Assembly (NCBI GenBank): GCA_025450375.1
Contig: JANWHO010000354.1
Span: 1-8,388 of the forward strand
Source of the DNA: Chloroflexota bacterium
Lineage (GTDB): Bacteria > Chloroflexota > UBA5177 > JANWHV01
Direction of reading: 5' to 3'
Length of the DNA stretch: 8,388 nt
Each line of letters begins with the position of its first letter. Positions within the stretch are counted from its first letter, which is position 1. Both the position numbers and the translations under genes were made by a program. The notes under the pieces are model-generated. The model ran no database searches. It was not told where the DNA came from and saw only the letters and a program-made list of their open reading frames with translations. Shown here in pieces: positions 1 to 6,412 of the stretch.

Positions 1-213
1 ACCGGCCCAGTGGTAGTGCGCGCGCTGGGTGAGCGGCAAGTCGTGCGCCGCCTGGGCGAGAAAGGTCTCGCCGTCGTGGACGTTGCTCCCGTCAAGCACG
101 AATACCCGCTCGCCCCAGGTTTCCAGGGTTTGCAGAAGGGATTCCTGGCTGGCCTGATTCACCAGGGTCACCACGCCCAGGGACGATTGCAAGAAGGGGT
201 CAAGGTCACTCAC
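1..213 (-). CDS. Barstar-like immunity protein (inhibitor of the adjacent RNase), 3' part cut by window edge
   Basis: Seventy-one codons are visible, opening with GTG; the gene continues past the left edge. The start overlaps the toxin stop codon as GTGA, which suggests translational coupling, and no in-frame ATG or good Shine-Dalgarno lies upstream. After about 36 N-terminal residues comes VFVLDGSNVHDGETFLAQAA, which fits the first strand and helix of the barstar family (a hydrophobic strand, LDG, then a polar turn and FL..A helix). Many long barstar-family proteins carry a similar N-terminal extension. Barstar binds barnase-type RNases one-to-one in the cytoplasm and blocks the active site. 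The usual downstream signature (an acidic helix around NWDAL) would lie beyond the edge, so it cannot be checked here. The call rests on the fold-start pattern plus its position directly after a barnase-like toxin. Confidence 0.8.
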   Translation of the reverse strand, partial: MSDLDPFLQSSLGVVTLVNQASQESLLQTLETWGERVFVLDGSNVHDGETFLAQAAHDLPLTQRAHYHWAG

Positions 214-2801
214 CTGATTCTCGAGAAGGTCGCATAGTGGTCGCTGGTGTAGTAGACATACTTCGTACCGTTGCGGGTCAGCAAGCGCCTGCTCCCATGA
301 TAATCGCCATCAGCCGGATCCTTCTCCACATACCATTCCTTGTAGCCGCCGGCGCCGGACTTGCCCGTCAGGTGGCCGCCATAGTTTGAATAGGTATTGG
401 CGGGCCGGCCCCATTTCTGGCCATTGGGATGGGTAAGCTCCGGCTTCGTATCACTGTCGATGCAGTTGAGAACCGCCTGCACGGCATCAGCCTCGGTCTT
501 GGCCTCTTCAACCTTGGTGGCGGGATTGATCAGTTGGGCCGTTCCGGTCAGCGACGCGACGGTCACGGTGGGAATGGCGATTCCATTGCCGCCCACGCTC
601 GCGGCGGCCTCCGCCGCTTCCTCGGCCAGTCGTTTCTTTTCCGCCGCCGCCGCTATTTTAGCAAGCCGCTCATCATCGGCTTTCTTCTTCTCCGCCGCCA
701 GTTTCTCGGCATAGCGTTTGTTGTAGCCGAGCAGCCTGGTCTCCATTTTCAGAATGCCATTGTCGAACCGATCGTCCGTTAGACCGCGTAATTGCTCGTC
801 CCAGGTAAGGCCGTGGTTGCCAAGCATCCAGTCCTCCAGGTTTTTGCGGCCCGAGGGATTGTCGGTAAGTTCGTTCACCCCTACCTCAAGGTCAGCCAAC
901 CGCCGCGCCACGTCCTTTGCCTGCGCGAGGCCGGCTTCAAGATCCGGCAGATTGGCAACCTGCGCCTTCCAGGCGAGGGTAGCGTGCGCCTTGAGTTTCT
1001 CCTCAAGATAGGTCTGGGCCCGCTTGTCCTTCAGACCCTCAACCCCATCCTCGACCGCCGTGAACCGCGGCTTCACGTCGTCAGCTTCATCCAGTTCGGC
1101 CTTGAACATGCTGACACCGTTGGCGACCGCCGGATCAGTCATACTGTTGGTCTGATCTTCCCAAGAAAGGGCCAGGAGTTTCTTGGCCTGGTCGGAGAAG
1201 TACTTCACCAAGATCTTATCGTCTTTGTATTTGACGAGGCCGGCCTCGATGGCCTTAAGCTCCGCGTCAAGAGTTACTGCCTGGCCAATATCGAATTCCA
1301 GGCTTGACACGCCACCATCCACATCCTCGGTTGGCGACAGTCCCTTAACTTTGTCGTCCCAGCTCAAACTCTCATGCTTGACCAGTTGACCCGCGATGCG
1401 ATCTTTGGTGACCGGTTTCCTGAGCCCTTTTTTCTGATCGGTCACCGCTTTCAGTCGCGCGTCTATGTCGGTGACGAGGCCGGAGATCGCTGTAAGCTGC
1501 GTGCGAAGGAGACCAAGTTTTCCGGAGGCCGTCACCCACTCCTTGGCAGCCAACGCCGTCTGATACTGGCTCCCCAGTTCGGCAACCTCGGGGGACTTGG
1601 TATAGCCATATTTCTCCGCCGATGCCAGGCTCGCCAGAACGGGCTCCGCGTCGGCCTCGACCTTCCGCTTTTTCTCGGCTTCCTCGGCTAGCCTCTTTTT
1701 CTCGGCTTCCTCGGCCAGTCGTTTCTTCTCGGCCTCCTCAGCCAGTCGTTTCTTCTCGGCTTCCTCGGCTAGCCGCTGCTTCTCGGCCTCCTCGGCCAAG
1801 CGCTTCCGCTCGGCCTCTTCCTCGAGCCGCTTCTTCTCGGCGGCGGCCCGTTGGTCTTCCTTGTCCTTGGTGACTCTTGGATCCGTCGTAACGCTCATGC
1901 TCGTCTTGAGGCCGATCAAATCGCTCCCTACGGTCGCCGTCTGTTTCGCCGCGCCGGCCAGGGCGAATTGTGCCTCTCGATTCCCTTGACGCTGCTCCTC
2001 GGCCAGTCGCGCCTCCTCGGCCCGCCGCGCTTCCTCGGCCAGCCGCTTCTTCTCGGCTTCCTCGGCCAACCGTTTCTTCTCGGCCTCCTCGGCCAATCGC
2101 GCTTCCTCGGCCCGGCGGCGCTTGTCCGCTTCAATCGCCTTCTCGCGCAGGCTCACTGCCTCTTCGAGGTTGCCTGTGATCAAGGCGCCTACCTGGACCC
2201 GCTTGTCCGCGGAAATCGTGAGATCCCGGTACTCCTTCACGAACGCCTGGAGTTGGGAAAACGTGTCCTTTAATCCCGAATCCGGCGCCTTGGCGACCAT
2301 ACCATCGACCTCGTCCAGGATCTCCCGGATCCGATTGAAATTCGCGATCCACTTCTCCGCGTCGGAATCGGCGTTGCCGATCATGCTACCCAACCATCCG
2401 GAGGTGGTCCGCACGAACTCCAGCCTCTGAATCGGCACCATGGCCAGGGGATGCGTGGTGAGGTCCGCAATCAGCGGGCCGCCGTCCGACTCCGTGATCC
2501 GGCCTCCTTCGCCTGCCGGGATGGTGCTCGGCGACTCGGCGACCGCGGCACTCAGGTTCGGAGACTGTTCGCGCGGGGCTCGTCGCGCCAGCATCCCCTG
2601 GACCGCCCGATTCCCTACCGCACGCTGCAAGGCCAGAAGATCGGCGGCCTGGATTGCATCCGAGGGGGCGGAGCGGACCCGCTCAAGCGCCTCCGCCGGG
2701 CTGACATTCCGCGTCGAAGGCCGCGCGGCCTCCGGCCCGCACGATCCAGAAGTTCTCGTGGGGACAGGAGCCTTCGCTCCGCGGGTTCGATTCCTCGTCA
2801 A
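210..2801 (-). CDS. Large modular toxin with C-terminal barnase-type ribonuclease domain and eCIS-type N-terminal motif
   Basis: An 863-residue polymorphic-toxin-like protein. Residues 55-74 hold LLALQRAVGNRAVQGMLARR, a motif seen near the N-terminus of many DUF4157 and eCIS-linked proteins; no HExxH metallopeptidase motif follows. Residues 125-223 are helical. Residues 224-272 and 318-380 are Lys/Glu/Ala-rich helices with a 9-residue repeat (EKKRLAEEA), like TolA. Residues 475-700 hold four Trp-centred repeats, then a third short charged helix (702-734). Residues 785-863 match barnase/RNase N1: SNYGGHLTGKSG, E822, R839 and H855 align with barnase Glu73, Arg87 and His102, and the end DHYATFSRIR parallels barnase DHYQTFTKIR. 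The expected activity is guanine-preferring RNA cleavage in a target cell. There is no signal peptide or membrane segment. The start is TTG at 2801, the first start after an in-frame stop, with GGAAGG nine bases upstream. Delivery by eCIS is inference. Confidence 0.88.
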   Translation of the reverse strand: MTRNRTRGAKAPVPTRTSGSCGPEAARPSTRNVSPAEALERVRSAPSDAIQAADLLALQRAVGNRAVQGMLARRAPREQSPNLSAAVAESPSTIPAGEGGRITESDGGPLIADLTTHPLAMVPIQRLEFVRTTSGWLGSMIGNADSDAEKWIANFNRIREILDEVDGMVAKAPDSGLKDTFSQLQAFVKEYRDLTISADKRVQVGALITGNLEEAVSLREKAIEADKRRRAEEARLAEEAEKKRLAEEAEKKRLAEEARRAEEARLAEEQRQGNREAQFALAGAAKQTATVGSDLIGLKTSMSVTTDPRVTKDKEDQRAAAEKKRLEEEAERKRLAEEAEKQRLAEEAEKKRLAEEAEKKRLAEEAEKKRLAEEAEKKRKVEADAEPVLASLASAEKYGYTKSPEVAELGSQYQTALAAKEWVTASGKLGLLRTQLTAISGLVTDIDARLKAVTDQKKGLRKPVTKDRIAGQLVKHESLSWDDKVKGLSPTEDVDGGVSSLEFDIGQAVTLDAELKAIEAGLVKYKDDKILVKYFSDQAKKLLALSWEDQTNSMTDPAVANGVSMFKAELDEADDVKPRFTAVEDGVEGLKDKRAQTYLEEKLKAHATLAWKAQVANLPDLEAGLAQAKDVARRLADLEVGVNELTDNPSGRKNLEDWMLGNHGLTWDEQLRGLTDDRFDNGILKMETRLLGYNKRYAEKLAAEKKKADDERLAKIAAAAEKKRLAEEAAEAAASVGGNGIAIPTVTVASLTGTAQLINPATKVEEAKTEADAVQAVLNCIDSDTKPELTHPNGQKWGRPANTYSNYGGHLTGKSGAGGYKEWYVEKDPADGDYHGSRRLLTRNGTKYVYYTSDHYATFSRIR
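213..449 (-). other. Barnase/RNase N1-type catalytic domain within the toxin
   Basis: Residues 785-863 of the toxin. Aligning by eye with barnase gives GKSG followed by an aromatic and the general base Glu (YKE, barnase WRE), the phosphate-binding Arg in SRRLL (barnase DRIL), and the general acid His in SDHYATFSRIR (barnase TDHYQTFTKIR). All three catalytic positions are kept, so the domain looks active. The N-terminal helices of barnase are not obvious here; residues 764-784 may supply a shortened version. Confidence 0.87.
702..1379 (-). repeat. Four imperfect Trp-centred protein repeats in the toxin middle region
   Basis: Toxin residues 475-700 contain four related units. Each opens with a core such as LSWDDKVKGL, LSWEDQTNSM, LAWKAQVANL or LTWDEQLRGL, followed by an acidic stretch and usually a Gly-Val or Gly-Ile step before an amphipathic helix. 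The core tryptophans are W481, W547, W611 and W667, so the units are 66, 64 and 56 residues long. I do not recognise this as a named family. A structural or delivery role is plausible but unproven. Confidence 0.7.
1662..1850 (-). repeat. 27-bp tandem repeat tract encoding charged helix (second block)
   Basis: About six tandem copies of a 27-base unit encode the nine residues EKKRLAEEA (toxin residues 318-380, with small variations such as EKQ and ERK). The protein should form a long, rigid, highly charged single helix or coiled coil. The DNA copies are similar enough to change in number by slippage or recombination. Confidence 0.85.
1986..2132 (-). repeat. 27-bp repeat tract encoding charged helix (first block)
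   Basis: Toxin residues 224-272 carry a shorter, more degenerate version of the same Lys/Glu/Ala-rich repeat (RLAEEAEKK, RRAEEARLAEE). It is separated from the second block by about 45 non-repetitive residues. Confidence 0.8.
2580..2639 (-). other. N-terminal eCIS/DUF4157-associated motif of the toxin
   Basis: Toxin residues 55-74 fit the pattern L-x-LQR-x-x-GN-x-AV-x-x-(L/M)-L. From knowledge of the family, this pattern precedes DUF4157 in many proteins encoded with extracellular contractile injection systems. Here the motif stands without a DUF4157 domain. Its role as a loading or sorting signal is inference. Confidence 0.6.
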
Positions 2802-2810
2802 GACACCGCA

Positions 2811-2816
2811 CCTTCC
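2811..2816 (-). promoter_or_regulatory. Ribosome binding site supporting the TTG start of the toxin
   Basis: GGAAGG on the minus strand lies nine bases before the TTG at 2801. No ATG or GTG is available in frame between the upstream stop and this TTG, so the weak start codon is the best choice. Confidence 0.45.
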
Positions 2817-2840
2817 GGCAACGCGACGTATCCCGCCCTG

Positions 2841-2869
2841 AGTATACTCTGGAGTTCAAGATGACACAA
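2841..2869 (-). promoter_or_regulatory. Possible sigma-70-type promoter for the toxin/immunity pair
   Basis: In the 112-base gap between regulator and toxin, the minus strand reads TTGTGT (2864-2869), 17 bases, then TATACT (2841-2846). The -10 box matches the consensus at five of six positions and the -35 box at only three. The -10 lies within the palindrome AGTATACT. If used, the pair would have its own promoter as well as any read-through from the regulator. No terminator-like hairpin is seen in the gap. Confidence 0.35.
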
Positions 2870-2913
2870 CGGGTGATTTCCCACCGCGCCGTAGCGTGTG
2901 CGCAACGCCTGAC

Positions 2914-5900
2914 TCACACCACGGCCGGAGTCCCCAGGGCCAACTCGACGGCTTGGTCCACGGTGAGCGCCCGCCCCTCCGCCCATGCGGCGGTGACGGC
3001 TGCGACACCCAGAGCTGAACGTACCAGCGCCTGGTCCCGATCATAGGAGGATCGGTCGCCGGCGGCCAAGGGCCGCGCCGGTACGCTGGCGGCCTCTCGC
3101 AGTCTTTCCGCCGCCCCGTACAGCCGCGCGGCACGGTGGAACTCTTGCCGCGGGCACGCGCAGCTTGCCAGCCCTTCGAGCGCCTGTGCCAGGCTGATCC
3201 GATCGCCCAGTGGCCGGCACAGCGTGAGGCATTGCCGGTACAGATCTACCGCTTGCGCATCCAAGCCCTGTGCATGGGCAATACGCGCTAGATTGTGTAG
3301 TGAAACGACGGTGCTCCGTCTGTTATCCAACACGCGTGCCAGAGCAAGGCTCTCCTCGTGCAGTACCTTCGCTCGCGCGTAGTCACCTTGATCAATAGCT
3401 ATCGCGCCCAGATTATTGAGCGAGGTTACGATGCCCCGGCTGTCCCCAAGAGTACGCTTTAGCGCCAGGCTCTCCTCATGCAGTGCCGTTGCGCGTCCGT
3501 AATCCCCCTGATCGCCCGCCACGATACCAAGATTATTGAGCGCGTTGGCCATACCCCGCGTATCCTCCAGGTCACGGTAGGTAGCAAGGCTGTCCTCATA
3601 GAGCCTCGCTGCCTGGTCATAGTCGCCCTGTTCCTTCACTACCAGGCCCACATTGCCCAGCAAGGCGGCCACGCCTCGCGTGTTTCCCAAAGCTCGATAC
3701 AGGGCGAGGGCTTGCTCATAGTGGGCCAGAGCTTCAGCGTAGTCACCTTGGTAGTAGGCTAGAGAACCAGCGCCGTTCAGCGCCTTCGCCCGCGTAAGGG
3801 TCAAGTCCGTGGCAGTGCTTGCCGGCAGGTTCAGCGCCACTGCCAGCCATCGCCGGCCTTCGCTGAGATAGCCGCGGGTAAACCAGAACCGCCACAGTGC
3901 TCCCGCTACCCTTAGTCCCACCAGCGAGTCGCCCTGCTCCCGTGCCCGGTGCAGCACCGCCCGTAGGTTGTCGTGCTCACGGTCCAGCCGCGCCAGCCAC
4001 TCTGCTTGCTCCGCTCCCGTGAGCGCCGGCTCCGCCGCCTCCACCACACCAAGATAGAAGGTGGTGTGCCGGCGCTCCAGCGCCGAAAACTCTCCGCTGG
4101 CCGTCAGATGGGTCTGCCCGTACTGTCGCACTGTTTCCAGCAGACGGTACCGCGCCGCGGCCGCCATCTCGTCCACCCACGCCAGCGATTGGCGTATCAA
4201 GCCAGTGAGTAGGTCAAGCACCTCATCCCCGGCAAGACCCTCGCCGCCGCACACAGCCTCCGCCGCATCCAGATCGCAGCCTCCCGCGAAGACGGCCAGC
4301 CGCCGCAGGAGTATACGTTCGGGCTCGCTGAGCAAGTTGTAGCTCCAGTCGAGGGTGGCCCGCAAGGTCCGCTGACGCGTGGGGGCCGTCCGCGGGCCGC
4401 CGGTCAGCAAGCGAAAGCTCTCGCCCAAGCGCGCCGCGATCTGCTCCAAACTCAGTACGTTCATTCGGGCCGCCGCCAGTTCCAGGGCCAGGGGGATACC
4501 TTCGATCTGACGGCAAATGCGCGCTATCGTCCTTGCGTTTGCCTCGGTTACGGTCAGATCCGGGCGATGGATCCGCGCGCGTTCCAGGAAGAGCCGGGCC
4601 GCCTCCGATTCGAGGAGGTGGCCAACCGGTCCCGCCGCGTCCGCCGCCGGCAAGGACAGTGGAGGAACGGGCCAGGGCTGTTCGCCGGGTACGCCCAGCG
4701 CGGCGCGGCTGGTAGCCAGGATCCGCAGTCCGGGACAGGAAGCCAGGAGGGTGTGCGTGAGCGCCGCGCAGCCATCCAACAGATGCTCGCAGTTATCCAG
4801 CAGCAGGAGCAATCGCTTGTTCGCCAGGTGCTTCATCAGGGTCTCGGTCAGTGGGCATGCCGCCTCTTCCTGGATATCGAGGGCCCGGGCAACCCGCTTG
4901 GGCACCAGCGCCGGATCGGCCAGACTGGCGAGGTCCGCCAGCCATATGCCATCCGGATAGATGCCTGGCTCATCAAGGAGCCAGTCGGCAAGGCGCAGGG
5001 CCAGGCGGGTTTTGCCGGAGCCTCCCGGCCCGGTCAGGGTCACGAGCCGAGTGGGGGGCATCGCGTCATCGGTTTCCCGCGCGCCGACCTCCGCCGCTGG
5101 TCGGAGCAGGACGCGCAGGCTCACCAGCTCGCGGCGGCGTCCGATGAAGCTGGTCAGTGGGGCGGGCAGGTTGTTGGGCGCCGTCTCGGGCACTGGGGCG
5201 GCCGGCGCCGCTGCTTGCCGGCTGGCCAGGGCACGGGCCAGCATCCGTGTCTCTTTCTCCGGCTCCAGATCCAGGTCCTCACGGAGGGCTTCGGTGAACC
5301 GACGGTAGATCCGCAACGACTGCCCCGGCCGCCCCACTCCGGCATAGAAGCGCATCAATTCCAGGGCGGCCGGCTCGTGGCAGCGGTCGAGGGTGAGAAC
5401 CGTATGCAGGCAGGCCGCGGCCTCTTCTCCCTCACCGGCCGTGGCCGAGAGTTGGGCCAGGTGCAACAGCACTGCTATCCGCTGCCGGCGCAACTCTTCC
5501 CGCCTCTCCACCGCCCATTCCTCATAGGCATCGCCCGGCAGGTAGTCGCCGGTGTACAGGGCCAGCGCCGCCCGACAGGCCGCGGCCTCGCGTCCAGCCA
5601 TCGCGGCGCGGGCGGCCACCGCGAAGCGTTCGGTATCCAGCCAGCCGGCCGCGGCCTCGCTGGGCAGCAGCGCCAGCACCTCGCCATCGTAGCGAAGGGC
5701 GCTCTCGCCGCCTTCCGCCCCATCGAGTGCTTTCCGCAGCCGGTGGACCAGCAGCCGCAGATTGGCCATGCCTTGTTCGGGCCGCCCGTCCGGCCAGAAC
5801 CGCTCCACGACCTCGTCGCGGGCCAGCCGGTGGCCAGGAGCGCTCAGCAGCCACTTGAAGAGGGCACCGATCTTTTGCCGCTCCCATCGCTCCACCGCGA

Positions 5901-6207
5901 GCGGTTTCTCACCCCGCCGGATCGCGAAGCTACCCAGGGTCCGCACCTGGAGACTCGACCGAGTCGAGGAGGCGACAACTGCTAGCGTGCTCGGCTCAGG
6001 CTGCTCCGCCCGCGGGATTGTCACGCCGGGGGGAGGGAGTTTCCCCAGGTAGCGCGAACGGATCCGCCCCTCCTCGCGCCAGTAGGCGTACCAGTAGGGA
6101 CCGTGGCCGCGCCCACCGTCCGCGCAGAGCCGGCAACTCGGCTTGCCGCAGCGCCGGTACTGCTGAGTGTAGGTAAGGCCGACCCCGCTGGGCAGTTCGA
6201 CGGGCAT
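2914..6207 (-). CDS. SARP/AfsR-type transcriptional regulator: Cys-rich module, winged helix, BTAD, NB-ARC-like ATPase, TPR
   Basis: A cytoplasmic regulator of about 1,097 residues. Domains in order: a Cys-rich module (C20, C25 and C28, then HGPYWY and RYLGK), like DUF6788-type small proteins; an OmpR/SARP winged helix (about 88-160); a BTAD helical domain (about 190-330, with ALYTGDYLPGD); a STAND ATPase opening with FIGRRREL, with Walker A GPGGSGKT (393-400), Walker B LLLLLDN (466-472), ATSR (498-501) and GIPLALEL (570-577); and TPR repeats (about 807-1010). It ends in a tail seen in similar regulators (AARLYGAAERLREA). I chose the ATG at 6207 because GGAGGG lies eight bases upstream. The GTG at 6300 would add 31 low-complexity residues and lacks an equal ribosome site. 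Such proteins typically activate nearby genes when an ATP-dependent switch opens. The target and ligand are unknown; neighbours on both sides are candidates. Confidence 0.9.
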   Translation of the reverse strand: MPVELPSGVGLTYTQQYRRCGKPSCRLCADGGRGHGPYWYAYWREEGRIRSRYLGKLPPPGVTIPRAEQPEPSTLAVVASSTRSSLQVRTLGSFAIRRGEKPLAVERWERQKIGALFKWLLSAPGHRLARDEVVERFWPDGRPEQGMANLRLLVHRLRKALDGAEGGESALRYDGEVLALLPSEAAAGWLDTERFAVAARAAMAGREAAACRAALALYTGDYLPGDAYEEWAVERREELRRQRIAVLLHLAQLSATAGEGEEAAACLHTVLTLDRCHEPAALELMRFYAGVGRPGQSLRIYRRFTEALREDLDLEPEKETRMLARALASRQAAAPAAPVPETAPNNLPAPLTSFIGRRRELVSLRVLLRPAAEVGARETDDAMPPTRLVTLTGPGGSGKTRLALRLADWLLDEPGIYPDGIWLADLASLADPALVPKRVARALDIQEEAACPLTETLMKHLANKRLLLLLDNCEHLLDGCAALTHTLLASCPGLRILATSRAALGVPGEQPWPVPPLSLPAADAAGPVGHLLESEAARLFLERARIHRPDLTVTEANARTIARICRQIEGIPLALELAAARMNVLSLEQIAARLGESFRLLTGGPRTAPTRQRTLRATLDWSYNLLSEPERILLRRLAVFAGGCDLDAAEAVCGGEGLAGDEVLDLLTGLIRQSLAWVDEMAAAARYRLLETVRQYGQTHLTASGEFSALERRHTTFYLGVVEAAEPALTGAEQAEWLARLDREHDNLRAVLHRAREQGDSLVGLRVAGALWRFWFTRGYLSEGRRWLAVALNLPASTATDLTLTRAKALNGAGSLAYYQGDYAEALAHYEQALALYRALGNTRGVAALLGNVGLVVKEQGDYDQAARLYEDSLATYRDLEDTRGMANALNNLGIVAGDQGDYGRATALHEESLALKRTLGDSRGIVTSLNNLGAIAIDQGDYARAKVLHEESLALARVLDNRRSTVVSLHNLARIAHAQGLDAQAVDLYRQCLTLCRPLGDRISLAQALEGLASCACPRQEFHRAARLYGAAERLREAASVPARPLAAGDRSSYDRDQALVRSALGVAAVTAAWAEGRALTVDQAVELALGTPAVV
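3181..3789 (-). repeat. Five TPR-like repeats with exact 40-residue (120-bp) period
   Basis: Within the regulator, QGDY recurs at exactly 40-residue steps (four copies; the fifth reads QGLD). Each unit has the pattern LNNLG...QGDY..A..L.EESLAL...LGD.RG. This is the longer TPR variant (TPR_12-like) common in bacterial STAND regulators, where it usually senses or binds a protein or peptide. Confidence 0.9.
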
Positions 6208-6215
6208 GGGACCGT

Positions 6216-6221
6216 CCCTCC
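6216..6221 (-). promoter_or_regulatory. Strong ribosome binding site fixing the regulator start at 6207
   Basis: GGAGGG on the minus strand sits eight bases before the ATG at 6205-6207. This favours that ATG over the in-frame GTG at 6300. Confidence 0.7.
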
Positions 6222-6249
6222 ACGCATATCGGCTGCCATCCTGCCCTCC

Positions 6250-6280
6250 AGTGTAGCGCCCAGCCGACCCTGTTGCACAA
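6250..6280 (-). promoter_or_regulatory. Possible promoter of the regulator gene
   Basis: The minus strand reads TTGTGC (6275-6280), 19 bases, then TACACT (6250-6255). The -10 matches four of six positions and the spacing is long, so the call is weak. It would give a 5' leader of roughly 35 bases before the ATG at 6207, and would place the alternative GTG at 6300 upstream of transcription. Confidence 0.25.
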
Positions 6281-6337
6281 GGCGATCCGCCTCCGCGCAC
6301 AAGACGTCACCGGGCCCAGGGTACGGGCGGGGCCAGG

Positions 6338-6371
6338 CTGAAACGAGCCTGAAACGACCAACCTCTAGGCT
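6338..6371 (+). promoter_or_regulatory. Candidate SARP operator: CTGAAACGA direct repeats with 11-bp period upstream of a weak -10
   Basis: CTGAAACGA occurs at 6338-6346 and again at 6349-6357, exactly 11 bases apart on the same strand. After an 8-base gap, a weak -10-like TAGGCT lies at 6366-6371. Known SARP sites are short direct repeats at 11- or 22-base spacing, ending about eight bases before the -10 and replacing the -35. A SARP regulator is divergently encoded next door. The -10 is poor (three of six matches). Confidence 0.5.
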
Positions 6372-6376
6372 AGAGG
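6362..6376. repeat. Perfect inverted repeat CCTCTAG-G-CTAGAGG
   Basis: Seven-base arms around one central base, lying between the CTGAAACGA repeats and the next gene. It overlaps the proposed -10, so it could be an operator for a second, dimeric regulator. It is too short and too poor in flanking T for a terminator. Confidence 0.6.
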
Positions 6377-6377
6377 A

Positions 6378-6387
6378 GCGTTAACGC
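6378..6387. repeat. Perfect 10-bp palindrome GCGTTAACGC
   Basis: It starts two bases after the preceding inverted repeat and 26 bases before the ATG at 6413. In this position it could be an operator near the transcription start. No family is assigned. Confidence 0.5.
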
Positions 6388-6412
6388 ACACGCGAAGGAG
6401 AGGACGAGGCGG

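Noticed and set aside
1662..2132. CRISPR-like or intergenic repeat array
   Set aside because: The repeats are 27-base coding units in frame with the toxin, without spacers, and encode a charged helix.
2765..2798. tRNA-like 3' half on the plus strand: a GGAGC/GCTCC arm followed by GCGGGTTCGATTCC, overlapping the start of the toxin gene
   Set aside because: The supposed T-stem pairs at only three of five positions, no matching acceptor strand or D-loop is found upstream, and no CCA-type end is positioned correctly. It could be a remnant of a tRNA end used as an integration site, but I cannot support that.
4567..5985. A 472-codon open frame on the plus strand
   Set aside because: It lies wholly antisense to the ATPase and BTAD parts of the regulator, whose motifs are unmistakable. 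The protein is Gln/Gly/Arg-rich with no recognisable domain, as expected for a shadow frame in GC-rich DNA.
6208..6300. Regulator start at the GTG at 6300
   Set aside because: The added 31 residues are Gly/Arg/Ser-rich without domain character, while the ATG at 6207 has GGAGGG at ideal spacing and begins the recognisable module.
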